64,000 bases of DNA from Ornithinimicrobium sufpigmenti (GTDB lineage Bacteria; Actinomycetota; Actinomycetes; Actinomycetales; Dermatophilaceae). The stretch covers positions 2,604,001 through 2,668,000 of the forward strand of contig NZ_CP036403.1 in NCBI RefSeq assembly GCF_004322775.1, in the 5' to 3' direction. How positions within the stretch are numbered: position 1 is the first letter of the stretch; each line of letters starts with the position of its first letter. A program made the translations under genes and the position numbers. Shown here one piece after another: positions 8,038-17,844 of this stretch. Below the pieces are notes generated by a model. The model saw only the letters and a list, made by a program, of their open reading frames with translations. It did no database searches and was not told the DNA's origin.

Positions 8038-9600
8038 ATGAGGGCAGACGCACACGTGCGAGGACTGGACTCGGACGACGCGGCTGAGGACCAGGCACAA
8101 CAGGACCCGGCACGCCCCGCAGACGCGGGTTCCGACGGGGGCGAGCGGGTCCAGGAGGTGCTGCGCGAGCTGCGCGGCGTCATCCCCGAGGCCCGGCTGC
8201 TCACCGACCCCGCCCAGCTGGCCACCTACGAGTGTGACGGGCTGGCGGCATACCGCGTCACCCCGGCGCTGGTGGTGCTGGCCGACAACGCCGACGAGGT
8301 CGCCGCGACCGTGCGCTCCTGCGCCCGGCACGCCGTCCCGTTCGTGGCTCGCGGGTCCGGGACCGGCCTCTCCGGTGGCGCCCTGCCGCACGCCGAGGGC
8401 GTGCTGGTCGTCACCAGCCGGCTGCGCACCCTGCACCAGCTCCGCCGCGCCGACCAGCGCGCGGTCGTGGACACGGGCGTCATCAACCTGCAGGTCACCA
8501 AGGCCGCCACCCCCGACGGCTACTACTTCGCGCCGGACCCCAGCAGCCAGCAGATCTGCTCGATCGGTGGCAACGTCGCGGAGAACTCCGGCGGCGCGCA
8601 CTGCCTGAAGTACGGCTTCACCTCCGGGCACGTGCTGTCCCTCGACGTCGTCGCGCCCACGGGTGAGCAGGTCACCCTCGGGACCGAGGCCCCCGACGCG
8701 CCCGGCTACGACATGGTCGGCGCCTTCGTCGGCTCCGAGGGCACCCTGGGCGTCGCCACCAGCGCGGTGGTCCGCCTGACCAGGTTGCCGGAGGAGGTGC
8801 GCACGGTGCTCGCCGGCTTCGAGACCACCGACCAGGCCGGCGCCGCCACGTCGGCGATCATCGCCGCCGGGATCGTGCCGGCCGCGATCGAGATCATGGA
8901 CGCCCTGGCGATCGAGGCCGCGGAGCGGGCGGTCAGCTGCGGCTACCCCGAGGGCGCCGGAGCCGTGCTGGTCGTCGAGCTCGACGGCGCCGCGCAGGAG
9001 GTCGAGCACGAGTATGCCGAGGTCGAGCGGATCTGCCGCGAGGCCGGCACCTTCGAGTTCCGGATGGCGATCGACGCCGCCGAGCGAGCCGAGATCTGGA
9101 AGGGCCGCAAGTCCGCCTTCGCCGCGGTGGGCCGCATCTCCCCCGACTACATCGTCCAGGACGGCGTGGTGCCGCGCACGGCGCTGCCGGAGGTGCTGCG
9201 CCGGATGGGCGAGATCAGCAGGGAGAAGGGGGTCCGGGTCGCCAACGTCTTCCACGCCGGCGACGGCAACCTGCACCCGCTGGTGCTCTTCGACGCCGCC
9301 GAGGAGGGCGCGACCGAACGCGCCGAGGCGGTCTCGGGGATGATCCTGGACCTGTGCATCGAGCACGGTGGCTCGATCACCGGCGAGCACGGGGTGGGCT
9401 CGGACAAGGCGAGGTACATGCCCCGGATGTTCACCGACGACGACCTGGACACCATGCAGCTGGTGCGCTGCGCCTTCGACCCCGAGGGCATCGCCAACCC
9501 GGGCAAGATCTACCCCACGCCGCGGCTGTGCGGTGAGCGTCCACGCGTGCGGCAGGACGCCCACCCGGCGCAGCAGGCCGGCCTGGCCGAGATCTTCTGA
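8038..9600 (+). CDS. glcD: Glycolate oxidase subunit GlcD (FAD-linked)
   Basis: GlcD is the catalytic FAD subunit that oxidises glycolate to glyoxylate with GlcE and GlcF. An FAD-binding PCMH domain occupies roughly residues 50-230, with the region FVARGSGTGLSGGALP and the block GGNVAENSGG. The C-terminal oxidase domain ends with TGEHGVGSDKARYM and NPGKIYP, typical of GlcD and D-lactate dehydrogenases. The ATG at 8038 follows AAGGAGG with 7 nt spacing; a GTG at 8035 is an alternative. The first 35 residues are Asp/Ala-rich and probably disordered. The stop overlaps the glcE start (TGATG). Confidence 0.93.
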   Translation: MRADAHVRGLDSDDAAEDQAQQDPARPADAGSDGGERVQEVLRELRGVIPEARLLTDPAQLATYECDGLAAYRVTPALVVLADNADEVAATVRSCARHAVPFVARGSGTGLSGGALPHAEGVLVVTSRLRTLHQLRRADQRAVVDTGVINLQVTKAATPDGYYFAPDPSSQQICSIGGNVAENSGGAHCLKYGFTSGHVLSLDVVAPTGEQVTLGTEAPDAPGYDMVGAFVGSEGTLGVATSAVVRLTRLPEEVRTVLAGFETTDQAGAATSAIIAAGIVPAAIEIMDALAIEAAERAVSCGYPEGAGAVLVVELDGAAQEVEHEYAEVERICREAGTFEFRMAIDAAERAEIWKGRKSAFAAVGRISPDYIVQDGVVPRTALPEVLRRMGEISREKGVRVANVFHAGDGNLHPLVLFDAAEEGATERAEAVSGMILDLCIEHGGSITGEHGVGSDKARYMPRMFTDDDLDTMQLVRCAFDPEGIANPGKIYPTPRLCGERPRVRQDAHPAQQAGLAEIF

Positions 9601-10847
9601 TGAGCCTGCACGAGTCGCTGTCGGCGACCTGCCGGGTCGAGCAGGCCACCGAGGCGGACCACGTCGACGGCGTGCTGCCGCAGGTGGTGGCCCACCCTGC
9701 CTCGGCCGAGGAGACGTCCGCGCTCCTGCGCGCCTGCCACCAGCAGGGCCTCGCCGTCGTGGTGCGCGGTCACGGCTCCAAGCTCACCTGGGGGCGTCCC
9801 CCGGAGCGTGTCGACGTGGTGCTGGACACCACGGGGATGGACGAGCTCGTCGAGCACTCCCGCGGGGACCTCATCGCCACTGCCGGGGCCGGTATGCCGC
9901 TCTCCCGCCTCCAGGAGCAGCTCGCCGAGGGCGGGCACCAGCTGGTCGTCGACGACCTGGCGCAGGGTTCGACCCTGGGCGGTGCGGTGGCGACCGGCCT
10001 GGGTGGCCCACGGCGGATGTGGACCGGCGCGATCCGGGACCTGGTCATCGGGGTGCGCTTCGTGCGGGCGGACGGGACGATCGCCAAGGCCGGCGGCAAG
10101 GTGGTCAAGAACGTCGCCGGCTACGACCTGGCCAAGCTGCTCACCGGGTCCTACGGCACCCTCGCGGTCCTCACCCAGGTGACCGTCCGGCTGCACCCCC
10201 TCCCCGACCAGCAGCTGTGGGTCGAGGCCGCGGTGCCGGCCGAGCGGCTGGCCGACGTCCTGCAGCACGTCACCCACTCCCAGCTGGTGCCGCACGCGCT
10301 CGAGGTGCACGCGGTCCCGGGCGAGCAGGCCCGGATCGGCACGCTGCTCAGCGGCACCGTCGCCGGGTGCGAGTCCCGCGCCCAGACCCTGGTCGAGGAG
10401 CTCCGCTCCCTCGGCGCCGATGACCCCGAGGCCTCCCCCGAACCGCCCGGCTGGTGGGGCCGGCTGCCCGGCCGGGAGGGCGAGTGCCGCCCCGTGCTGC
10501 TCAAGACCACGGCCGTGCTGTCCGGCATACCCGATCTCGTCGCCGAGGCGACGCGGCAGGGGCTGACGGTCACCGGCTCGGCGGGGACCGGCGTGCTCCA
10601 CGCCGCGATGCCCTCGGCCGACGGTACAGCCGCAGACCCGAGCGCCGCGGCCGCCGCCCTCGACGCGGTCCGCACGACCAGCACCCACCACGGGGGCTCG
10701 ACCATCGTCCTCGACGCCCCGCCGGACCTCAAGGCCGCGCTCGACGTCTGGGGCCCGGTGCCGGCGATCGACCTCATGCGGCGGGTCAAGACCGAGTTCG
10801 ACCCGACCCGCACCCTCGCGCCCGGACGCTTTGTAGGAGGCCTGTAG
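9600..10847 (+). CDS. glcE: Glycolate oxidase FAD-binding subunit GlcE
   Basis: GlcE is the second flavin-binding subunit of the GlcDEF complex. The 415-aa protein has an FAD-binding-4 domain. The motif RGHGSKLTWG is near residue 60, and a GGKVVKNVAGYDLAKLLTGS block typical of GlcE and absent from GlcD is near 160. Its ATG shares one base with the glcD stop codon and its own stop is 2 bp before glcF, so the three subunits are translated as a set. Confidence 0.92.
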   Translation: MSLHESLSATCRVEQATEADHVDGVLPQVVAHPASAEETSALLRACHQQGLAVVVRGHGSKLTWGRPPERVDVVLDTTGMDELVEHSRGDLIATAGAGMPLSRLQEQLAEGGHQLVVDDLAQGSTLGGAVATGLGGPRRMWTGAIRDLVIGVRFVRADGTIAKAGGKVVKNVAGYDLAKLLTGSYGTLAVLTQVTVRLHPLPDQQLWVEAAVPAERLADVLQHVTHSQLVPHALEVHAVPGEQARIGTLLSGTVAGCESRAQTLVEELRSLGADDPEASPEPPGWWGRLPGREGECRPVLLKTTAVLSGIPDLVAEATRQGLTVTGSAGTGVLHAAMPSADGTAADPSAAAAALDAVRTTSTHHGGSTIVLDAPPDLKAALDVWGPVPAIDLMRRVKTEFDPTRTLAPGRFVGGL

Positions 10848-10849
10848 CC

Positions 10850-12265
10850 ATGCCTGACCAGCGCATCACCCCCACCTTCGTGCAGGCGGGCAAGATGCCC
10901 CCGATGGGCCGGCCCGTGGACCTCGGGATGCCGACCGTGCGCGGCGACCGGTCCGACGTCCTGGCCGAGCCCGCCTTCGACGCGCTGCGCCCGCCGAGCC
11001 CCGACCTGCTGGACGACTGCGTCCACTGCGGCTTCTGCCTGACCACCTGCCCGACCTACCAGCTGTGGGGCGAGGAGATGGACAGCCCCCGCGGTCGCAT
11101 CGACCTGATGAAGGCCGGCGTCGAGGGCTCGCCCCTGACCCAGTCGATGGTCGACCACTGGGACGCCTGCCTGGGCTGCATGGCGTGCGTGACCGCCTGC
11201 CCGTCGGGCGTGCAGTACGACCGGCTCCTCGAGGCCACCAGGGCCCAGGTCGAGCGACGGGCCGACCGGCCGGCGCACGACAGGGCGCTGCGCACGTTGA
11301 TCTTCAACCTCTTCCCCTACCCGAAGCGGCTGCGGGTGCTGCGCGCCCCGCTGCGCCTGGCGCAGCGCACCGGCGCGCTGCGGATGGTCGAGCGCACCGG
11401 GCTGGTCAAGAAGGTCAGCCCGCAGCTGGACGTCATGCAGTCGCTGGCTCCGCGGCTGGGTCCCCGGGTCAGCGTGCCGGAGCGCACGCCGGCGGTCGGG
11501 CCCCGCCGCGCGGTCGTCGGGATGCTCACCGGCTGCGTGCAGCGCGAGTTCTTCGGCGACGTCAACGCCGCGACCGTGCGGGTGCTGGCCGCCGAGGGCT
11601 GCGACGTCATCGCGCCCGTCCGGCAGGGTTGCTGCGGCGCGCTGTCGGTCCATACCGGCCGCGAGGACGAGGGCATGAGCTTCGCCCGCCGGCTCATCGA
11701 CACCTTCGAGGAGACCGGGGTGGAGCACATCGTGGTCAACTCCGCCGGTTGCGGGTCGAGCATGAAGGACTACGTCCATCTGCTGGCCGACGACCCGGAC
11801 TACGCCGACCGTGCCCGGGCCTTCAGCGAGCGGGTCCGGGACCTGTCCGAGATCCTCACGGAGCTGGGTCCCGTCGCCACCCGGCACCCCGTCACCGCGG
11901 GCGGTCGGCAGGTCGTCGTGGCCTACCACGACGCCTGCCACCTGCGGCACGCCCAGAAGGTGGTCAGCCAGCCGCGGAAGCTGCTGAGCGGCATACCGGG
12001 AGTGAGCCTGAAGGAGATCCCGGACGCCGAGATCTGCTGCGGCTCCGCCGGCGTCTACAACATCCTCAACCCTGAGCCGGCGACCGAGCTGGGTGACCGC
12101 AAGGCCGCCAACATCCTGAGCACCGGTGCCGAGCTGCTCGTGACCGCCAACCCGGGGTGCCTGATGCAGATCAACCAGGCCCTCGAGCGCGCCGGCCGGC
12201 CGATCCCCTTCGTGCACACCGCGGTGGTGCTGGACGCCTCGCTCAGGGGCGAGCCCCTCGTCTGA
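10850..12265 (+). CDS. glcF: Glycolate oxidase iron-sulfur subunit GlcF
   Basis: GlcF passes electrons from the flavin subunits to the membrane quinone pool. Two ferredoxin-type 4Fe-4S motifs are visible: Cys57, 60, 63, 67 (CVHCGFCLTTCP) and Cys107, 110, 113, 117 (CLGCMACVTACP). Two CCG-domain motifs follow (QGCCGALSVHTG and ICCGSAGVYN). Length is 471 aa. The ATG at 10850 has a TAGGAGG ribosome-binding site within the end of glcE; an upstream in-frame extension is not needed. A strong hairpin follows the stop. Confidence 0.94.
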   Translation: MPDQRITPTFVQAGKMPPMGRPVDLGMPTVRGDRSDVLAEPAFDALRPPSPDLLDDCVHCGFCLTTCPTYQLWGEEMDSPRGRIDLMKAGVEGSPLTQSMVDHWDACLGCMACVTACPSGVQYDRLLEATRAQVERRADRPAHDRALRTLIFNLFPYPKRLRVLRAPLRLAQRTGALRMVERTGLVKKVSPQLDVMQSLAPRLGPRVSVPERTPAVGPRRAVVGMLTGCVQREFFGDVNAATVRVLAAEGCDVIAPVRQGCCGALSVHTGREDEGMSFARRLIDTFEETGVEHIVVNSAGCGSSMKDYVHLLADDPDYADRARAFSERVRDLSEILTELGPVATRHPVTAGGRQVVVAYHDACHLRHAQKVVSQPRKLLSGIPGVSLKEIPDAEICCGSAGVYNILNPEPATELGDRKAANILSTGAELLVTANPGCLMQINQALERAGRPIPFVHTAVVLDASLRGEPLV

Positions 12266-12322
12266 CCACGGGGTCGTCCGGCTCGGGCGCTGGTCCGGTC
12301 ACACGCAGTCCAGCTCCCGGCG

Positions 12323-12369
12323 CGACAGGGGCCCGGCACCTTCCTGATAGAGGTGCCGGGCCCCTGTCG
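12323..12369. terminator. Bidirectional terminator between glcF and the permease gene
   Basis: A perfect 19-bp stem (12323-12341 with 12351-12369, starting CGACAGGGGCCCGGCACC) encloses a 9-nt loop. It lies between two convergent genes and can serve both. Confidence 0.85.
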
Positions 12370-12374
12370 GGTCC

Positions 12375-14192
12375 TCAGTCGGAAAGGGCCGAGGCGCCCT
12401 GGCGCTCGCGGGTGACGAGGTTCTTCTCCCGCCTCAGCATCCAGAAGACGGCACCCACCAGGATGGCCAGCAGCACCACGAGCTGGATGATCCCGGCGAG
12501 CCCGGCACCGTAGATCATGAAGTAGCCGATGACGCCGGCCGTCAGACAGTAGTAGAAGGTGACCAGGGCGGTCTTTCTGATGAGGTCACCCTCTCGGCCG
12601 AGCAGACCGACGGTGGCGGACGCGGCGACGATGTTGTGGATCGCGACCGGGTTGCCACCGGCGCCGCCGACCGCCTGGGTGGCGACCACCGTCTCCGGCG
12701 GCACGCCGATCTGCTCGCCGGTGGAGAACTGGAAGAGCGCGAAGGTGAGGTTCGAGACCGTGTTGGAGCCGGCCACGAAGGCGCCCAGCGCACCGATCCA
12801 GGGACTGATCAGCGGCCAGTTGGCCCCGGCGATGGTCGCTGCGCCCTCAGCCAGGGTGACCGGCATCGAGGCCAGCCCCGACTCGGTGAACTCGGCCCCG
12901 GAGCGGATCAGGATCCGCACCAGCGGGACCGCGAAGAGCAGGGCCACCGCCGTGCCGAGGATCTGCTTGCCCGCGACGGTCCAGGTCTCCCGGATCTGCC
13001 GACCGTTCATCTTGTGCACCGCGTAGGTGATCAGGCAGGTGATGATGAAGACCGTGCCAGGGCTGTAGAGCCACTGCCAGGTGGTCGAGATGCCGGTGCC
13101 CAGCAGGTCGGTGAAGGGCAGCGTGATGGCCGGGTTGTCGCTGGTCAGGAAGCTCTGCAGCGGGTCGATGAGGCGGGTCGCCAGCAGCAGGACGGCGATG
13201 AGGACGTAGGGCGTCCACGCGGTCACCGTGCCCATCTTCCGCTTGCCGATCTCCGCCAGGTGGTCGGTGTCGAGCTTGCCCATCCACCGCTCCTCCCAGC
13301 TGGCCCGCGGGCCGAAGTCGAAGGTCTCCTTCGGCATCAGGAAGCCCTTGCTGGAGGTGAACATCACCAGCGCCAGACCGATCAACCCACCGAGCAGGGC
13401 TGGGAACTCCGGCCCGGCGAGGAAGGCCACGAGCACGTAGGGGACGGTCATCGCCAGCGAGGCATAGATCGCGAACGGCCAGATCCTCAGACCCTCGACG
13501 AAGCTGCGGCGCTGGCCGAAGAAGCCGGTGAGGAAGACCGAGAGCAGCAGCGGGATGAGCAGACCCGTGATGGCGTGGATGAGCGAGACCTGGCTGGCGA
13601 TGTGCGCGACGTACTCCATGTGCGTCATCCCCAGCTCGGCCTCGCGCGCCTCCACCCCGGGGGCGCCCGCCAACCCCTGCCCGGCGCCGACGATCATCGG
13701 GGTGCCGACGGCGCCGAAGGAGACCGGCGTGGACTGGATGATGAGCCCGACCATGACGGCGGCCATGGCCGGGAAGCCCAGGGCCAGCAGCAGCGGCGCG
13801 ACCACCGCGGCGGGGGTGCCGAAGCCGGAGGCGCCCTCGATGAAGGAGCCGAAGAGCCAGCCGATGATGATCGCCTGGACCCGCCGGTCCGGGGAGATCG
13901 CGGTGAAGCCTGCGCGGATGGTGCTCATCGCGCCGCTGGCGATCACCGTCGAGAGCAGCAGCAGCGCACCGAAGACGATGTAGAGCAGGGTCACCGCGAC
14001 GATCAGGCCCTCGATCGTCGCTGCGGCGACCGCGCCGGGCCGCATCTCCCAGACCCACAGCGCGATGATGACGGTGATGACGTAACCGACGGGCATGGCG
14101 TACTTGGCGGGCCAGCGGAAGCCGGCCAGCAGCACGCCGACCACCACGATCGGGGCGATCGCGAGGAGACTGAGAACTGCAAGGCTGTCCAC
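12375..14192 (-). CDS. lctP: L-lactate/glycolate permease (LctP family)
   Basis: This is a proton-coupled 2-hydroxycarboxylate importer of the LctP family. The 605-aa protein has about 12-14 hydrophobic segments. Family blocks include [34 protein letters not shown] and the C-terminal [21 protein letters not shown] chose the GTG at 14192 because AAGGA lies 7 nt upstream and the first membrane segment follows at once; a longer frame to 14294 adds unlikely charged residues. Lying opposite glcDEF, it most likely imports glycolate and/or lactate for that pathway. A 7-bp hairpin (14208-14226) sits directly before the ribosome-binding site. Confidence 0.92.
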   Translation of the reverse strand: MDSLAVLSLLAIAPIVVVGVLLAGFRWPAKYAMPVGYVITVIIALWVWEMRPGAVAAATIEGLIVAVTLLYIVFGALLLLSTVIASGAMSTIRAGFTAISPDRRVQAIIIGWLFGSFIEGASGFGTPAAVVAPLLLALGFPAMAAVMVGLIIQSTPVSFGAVGTPMIVGAGQGLAGAPGVEAREAELGMTHMEYVAHIASQVSLIHAITGLLIPLLLSVFLTGFFGQRRSFVEGLRIWPFAIYASLAMTVPYVLVAFLAGPEFPALLGGLIGLALVMFTSSKGFLMPKETFDFGPRASWEERWMGKLDTDHLAEIGKRKMGTVTAWTPYVLIAVLLLATRLIDPLQSFLTSDNPAITLPFTDLLGTGISTTWQWLYSPGTVFIITCLITYAVHKMNGRQIRETWTVAGKQILGTAVALLFAVPLVRILIRSGAEFTESGLASMPVTLAEGAATIAGANWPLISPWIGALGAFVAGSNTVSNLTFALFQFSTGEQIGVPPETVVATQAVGGAGGNPVAIHNIVAASATVGLLGREGDLIRKTALVTFYYCLTAGVIGYFMIYGAGLAGIIQLVVLLAILVGAVFWMLRREKNLVTRERQGASALSD

Positions 14193-14251
14193 GTTGACAT
14201 CCTTCCCGGCAGGGGCGCGCCCTGCCGCGGATCGACACAGATCGGGTGATG

Positions 14252-14265
14252 GTTCGCGCAAACTA
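14252..14265 (-). promoter_or_regulatory. lctP promoter -10 overlapping a palindromic candidate operator
   Basis: On the minus strand TAGTTT (14265-14260) fits a -10 box and overlaps GTTTGCGCGAAC (14263-14252), an imperfect palindrome. The expected mRNA has a leader of about 60 nt. The site resembles neither the aceB nor the glcD candidate operator, so a separate regulator or cAMP-independent control is possible. Confidence 0.35.
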
Positions 14266-14437
14266 TCTCTGCTCAGACGGCTGCCGTCAAGCACCCGCCC
14301 CGATGAGGCGCAGCCTCCCGGACCTGAGGGCCCATTGCAGCATCACGCGCCCACCTGCCCTCACGGCCCCACCCCTGCCCCTCGGCCTGCACCTGCCTTG
14401 CCCTCTCTGCCTCTGGCTGCGACCGGGCCGGGCATGC

Positions 14438-14474
14438 GAACGGGCCGGGCACCTTGTCGGTGCCCGGCCCGTTC
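14438..14474 (-). terminator. Terminator of tRNA-Ala
   Basis: A perfect 16-bp stem (14438-14453 with 14459-14474, arm beginning GAACGGGCCGGGCACC) and a 5-nt loop follow the tRNA 3' end by a few bases. Confidence 0.85.
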
Positions 14475-14478
14475 GTCC

Positions 14479-14553
<75 letters not shown>

Positions 14554-14567
14554 GTGAGGACTGGATC

Positions 14568-14597
14568 ACTTTACCCAGGCCCCAGGTCTTTCACCAA
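14568..14597 (-). promoter_or_regulatory. Promoter of tRNA-Ala
   Basis: On the minus strand TTGGTG (14597-14592) and TAAAGT (14573-14568) are separated by 18 bp; transcription would start a few bases before the tRNA 5' end. The same TTGGTG-18-TANNNT arrangement is seen upstream of rplU. Confidence 0.55.
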
Positions 14598-14615
14598 ATC
14601 GGGTCCCGGCGCAGG

Positions 14616-15251
14616 TCAGCGGTCTGTGACACTGCCCACGCTGGGACCCACGCCGGCGTTCCAGACCTCCAGCCGCCACCCCGTCCGGTGCTCGACCAGC
14701 TCGGCCCAGTGGGCGTTGCGCAGGCCGACGAGCGACAGCCACGCCTGGCGGTAGCTCAGCCCCACGACGTCGGCCACCAGCGCCCGGCTGGCCAGCCCGT
14801 GCGTGCTCACCACGACCGTCTCCCCCTCCTGCTGGGTGGCGACCAGGTCGTCGAAGGCGGCGCGGGCACGGCGCTGCAGGTCGGCGACCGTCTCACCGTC
14901 GCCCCCGCGCCGCACGTCCTCACCCCGGTCGAGGGCGTCCATCACCTGGGGGTGGAGCGCCACCACGTCGGCATGGCGCATGCCCTGCCACTGGCCGACG
15001 TCGATCTCCCGCCACCGGGCGTCGGTCTCCACGGGCAGCCCGCTCACCTCGGCGAGGGCGTCGGCGGTGCCGGCGGCCCGGGCCAGGTCGCTGCTGACCA
15101 GCCGGGCGGGACTGCGCTGCGTGAGCGCCGCGGCGGCCTGGGCGGCCTGCTCCCGTCCGCGCACCGAGAGCGCGGAGTCCAGGTGCCCCTGGTAGACCCC
15201 CGCCGCGTTCTGCTCGGTCTCCCCGTGCCGCCAGACGATGACGCGCCGCAT
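14616..15251 (-). CDS. Histidine phosphatase family protein (GpgP-like)
   Basis: This is a phosphoglycerate-mutase-superfamily phosphatase of 211 aa. The catalytic RHGE motif is at residues 8-11, with further active-site residues in LVSSDLARAAGTADAL and in VVVSTHGLASRALV. In mycobacteria the gene next to rsfS and nadD encodes glucosyl-3-phosphoglycerate phosphatase (GpgP), so this position suggests the same role, but substrate cannot be told from sequence. The ATG sits in the context GGGGTATGC. It is the last gene of the proB-to-phosphatase run. Confidence 0.85.
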   Translation of the reverse strand: MRRVIVWRHGETEQNAAGVYQGHLDSALSVRGREQAAQAAAALTQRSPARLVSSDLARAAGTADALAEVSGLPVETDARWREIDVGQWQGMRHADVVALHPQVMDALDRGEDVRRGGDGETVADLQRRARAAFDDLVATQQEGETVVVSTHGLASRALVADVVGLSYRQAWLSLVGLRNAHWAELVEHRTGWRLEVWNAGVGPSVGSVTDR

Positions 15252-15287
15252 ACCCCTAGGCCCGCTCAGCCGAGGTCGACACGACGC

Positions 15288-15692
15288 TCAGCCCACACCG
15301 GGCGCAGCAGCACCCGGCGCGGTGCCGTCCGCGTCGCCGTCCGGCAGCACCACGGGCGGGCAGTCCTTCCACAGCCGTTCCAGACCGTAGAACTCCCGGT
15401 CCTCGCTGTGCATGACGTGCACGACGATGTCGCCGAAGTCGAGCAGCACCCACCGGCCCTCACGCTGGCCCTCGCGGCGCAGCGGCTTGGTCCCGAGCTG
15501 GGCCAGCCGCTCCTCCACGGCCTCCACGATCGCGCCGACCTGCCGCTCGTTGGGGGCCGAGGCGATGACGAAGACGTCGGTCAGGGCCAGCTGGGCGGAG
15601 ACGTCGAGGCCGACGACGTCGGAGGCGAGCTTGTCGTGGGCCGCGGCGGCGGCCGCCTGGGCCAGCTCGACGGCGCGGGGGGTGGCGCTCAC
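15288..15692 (-). CDS. rsfS: Ribosomal silencing factor RsfS
   Basis: RsfS binds ribosomal protein L14 and blocks subunit joining when nutrients are scarce. The 134-aa protein contains [20 protein letters not shown] near residues 36-55 and the signature [24 protein letters not shown] near residues 83-106. The GTG start overlaps the nadD stop by 4 bp (GTGA). The last 20 residues form a Gly/Ala/Asp tail that is not conserved. Confidence 0.93.
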   Translation of the reverse strand: MSATPRAVELAQAAAAAAHDKLASDVVGLDVSAQLALTDVFVIASAPNERQVGAIVEAVEERLAQLGTKPLRREGQREGRWVLLDFGDIVVHVMHSEDREFYGLERLWKDCPPVVLPDGDADGTAPGAAAPGVG

Positions 15693-16276
15693 GTGATGTT
15701 CTCCCGGTAGAGGTGGTGCTTGCCGATGTACTGGACGACGCCGTCCGGCACGAGGTACCAGACGGGTTCGCCGTCGTTGACCCGGTCGCGGCAGTCGGTG
15801 GAGCTGATCGCCATGGCGGGGACCTCGAGCAGCGTCACCCGGTCCTGGGGAAGCCCTGCGCCGGACAGCTCGTGCCCGGGCCGGGTGACGCCCACGAAGT
15901 GGGCCAGCCGGAAGAGCTCGTCGGCACCCTTCCAGGACAGGATCTCGGCCAGCGCGTCGGCGCCGGTGATGAAGTAGAGCTCGTCGTCGGGCCGCTCGGC
16001 GTGCAGGTCGCGCAGGGTGTCGAGGGTGAAGGTGGGGCCCTGGCGCTCGATGTCGACCCTGCTCACCGCGAAGCGCGGGTTGGAGGCGGTCGCGATCACC
16101 GTCATCAGGTAGCGGTGCTCGGCCGGGCTGACCCGGGTGACGTCCTTCTTGTAGGGCTTGCCGGTGGGCACGAAGACGACCTCGTCGAGGCCGAGGAGGT
16201 GCGACGCCTCGCTCGCGGCCACCAGGTGGCCGTGGTGGATGGGGTCGAAGGTCCCACCCATCACTCCGAGTCGCAT
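15689..16276 (-). CDS. nadD: Nicotinate-nucleotide adenylyltransferase
   Basis: NadD adenylates nicotinate mononucleotide to deamido-NAD. The nucleotidyltransferase motif [11 protein letters not shown] is at residues 7-17, with KPYKK and the C-terminal [10 protein letters not shown] block (usually ISSTxIR). Length is 195 aa. The ATG shares one base with the stop of the upstream small gene, and the stop overlaps rsfS by 4 bp, so the three are coupled. Confidence 0.96.
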   Translation of the reverse strand: MRLGVMGGTFDPIHHGHLVAASEASHLLGLDEVVFVPTGKPYKKDVTRVSPAEHRYLMTVIATASNPRFAVSRVDIERQGPTFTLDTLRDLHAERPDDELYFITGADALAEILSWKGADELFRLAHFVGVTRPGHELSGAGLPQDRVTLLEVPAMAISSTDCRDRVNDGEPVWYLVPDGVVQYIGKHHLYRENIT

Positions 16277-16491
16277 CAGTGCGCGCTGGTGCCCCGGGCG
16301 GTGTCCGGGTCGTGCTGCCCCTCGGCCAGCCCGTGCGGGTCGAGGGCGAGGCTGTTGCGGAAGGACCAGAGCAGACCCAGCGCGGCCAGGAAGAGCACCA
16401 GGGCGATGACCCCGAACATGATCGGGGGGAACGGCAGCTGGTTGACGATCGCGTGGCCACCCTCGGCGGCGAACAGGCTCGGCTCAGACAT
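16276..16491 (-). CDS. Small single-pass membrane protein upstream of nadD
   Basis: This encodes 71 residues with one hydrophobic helix at about 22-44 ([20 protein letters not shown]) between a short acidic N-terminus and a charged C-terminal tail. It lies between proA and nadD and its TGA overlaps the nadD ATG (TGATG). Small membrane proteins at this position are common in actinobacterial nadD loci and usually have no assigned function. Confidence 0.75.
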   Translation of the reverse strand: MSEPSLFAAEGGHAIVNQLPFPPIMFGVIALVLFLAALGLLWSFRNSLALDPHGLAEGQHDPDTARGTSAH

Positions 16492-16511
16492 GGGTGCCAC
16501 TCTACCTGCCC

Positions 16512-17792
16512 TCAACGGATCTGCCCGTCCCCCTCCACCACCCACTTGGTGGTGGTCAGCTCCGGCAGCGCCATGGGTCCGCGCGCGTGCAGCTTCTGGG
16601 TGGAGATGCCGATCTCGGCGCCGAAGCCGAACTCCCCGCCGTCGGTGAACCGGGTCGAGGCGTTGACCAGGACCGCGGCGGCGTCCACCTCGGTGGTGAA
16701 CCGCCGGGCGGCGGCCCGGTCCGCCGTGACGATGGCCTCGGTGTGCCCGCTGGTGTGCTCCTGGACGTGCGCGATCGCCGCGTCCAGGTCGTCGACCACC
16801 CGGGCCGAGATGTCCAGGGACAGGAACTCGGTGTCGTCGTCCTCGTCGGTCACCGGCACGTGGGCGGCACCCGCGGCCTCGGCGTAGCGCTGCATCTCCG
16901 CATCGCCGTGCACCGTGACCCCCGCGGCGGCCAGCTGGTCCATGATCGCCGGCAGGACCCGCTCCGCGGCCTCGCGGTGGACCAGGAGCGACTCGGCCGC
17001 GTTGCACACCGAGGTGCGGTGGGTCTTGGAGTTGGTGACGATCGACACCGCCATCCCGGTCTCGGCGCTGGCGTCGACGTAGACGTGGCAGTTGCCGGTG
17101 CCGGTCTCGATGACCGGCACCGTCGACTCGGTGACCACCGTGTGGATCAGCCCCGCTCCCCCGCGTGGGATGACGAGGTCGACCAGCCCGCGCGCGGTCA
17201 TCAGCGCACGAGCGGCGTCGTGCCCGCCCTCCGCCAGCAGGTTGACCGCGTCCGGGTTGAGACCCTGCGCGGACAGGCCCTGGCGCATGACCTCGACCAG
17301 CGCGGCGTTCGTCGACGCCGCCGCGGAGCCTCCGCGCAGGATGACGGCGTTGCCGCTCTTCAGCCCCAGGCCGGCGGCATCGACGGTCACGTTGGGGCGG
17401 GCCTCGTAGATCATCCCCACGACGCCCATCGGCACCCGCACCTGGCGGAGCTGCAGACCGTTGGCGAGCGTCGAGCCGCGCACCACCTCTCCCACCGGGT
17501 CGGGCAGCGCCGCGACCTCGCGCAGGGCGCCCGCGACCGCGTGCACCCGCGCCTCGTCCAGCCGCAGCCGGTCGATCAGGTTGACGGGCAGGCCGTTGGT
17601 CTCGCCCCGCTCGATGTCCTCGCCGTTCGCGGCGACCACGGCCGCGGTGGCCGCGTCGATCGCGTCGGCCAGCGCGAGCAGCGCCACGTCCTTCTGCGCC
17701 CGGGTCAGCAGCGCCAGCTCGCGGGCGGCGACGCGGGCACGGCGGGCGACGGCGTGGACCTGGTCGACGACGTCGGGGGCGATGGTGCTCAT
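16512..17792 (-). CDS. proA: Gamma-glutamyl phosphate reductase
   Basis: ProA reduces gamma-glutamyl phosphate to glutamate semialdehyde with NADPH in proline synthesis. The catalytic cysteine lies in [11 protein letters not shown], and [16 protein letters not shown] and ILRGGSAA are family blocks. Length is 426 aa. The ATG at 17792 has a GAGGAGA ribosome-binding site about 8 nt upstream; the frame upstream of it is proB sequence read out of phase. It follows proB by about 50 bp. Confidence 0.96.
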   Translation of the reverse strand: MSTIAPDVVDQVHAVARRARVAARELALLTRAQKDVALLALADAIDAATAAVVAANGEDIERGETNGLPVNLIDRLRLDEARVHAVAGALREVAALPDPVGEVVRGSTLANGLQLRQVRVPMGVVGMIYEARPNVTVDAAGLGLKSGNAVILRGGSAAASTNAALVEVMRQGLSAQGLNPDAVNLLAEGGHDAARALMTARGLVDLVIPRGGAGLIHTVVTESTVPVIETGTGNCHVYVDASAETGMAVSIVTNSKTHRTSVCNAAESLLVHREAAERVLPAIMDQLAAAGVTVHGDAEMQRYAEAAGAAHVPVTDEDDDTEFLSLDISARVVDDLDAAIAHVQEHTSGHTEAIVTADRAAARRFTTEVDAAAVLVNASTRFTDGGEFGFGAEIGISTQKLHARGPMALPELTTTKWVVEGDGQIR

Positions 17793-17844
17793 CAGTACTT
17801 CTCCTCGTTCCAGCGGGTCAGTCTCAGGGTAGGTCGGGACCGGG

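Noticed and set aside
6277..9564. 1095-codon open frame on the minus strand opposite aceB and glcD
   Set aside because: It is antisense to two clearly recognisable genes and has composition typical of reverse-frame reading of high-GC codons (His/Val/Gly/Asp-rich), with no family motifs.
14300..14437. 6C-type small RNA in the C-rich spacer beside tRNA-Ala
   Set aside because: C-rich but lacking the paired hairpins with runs of six cytosines in the loops.
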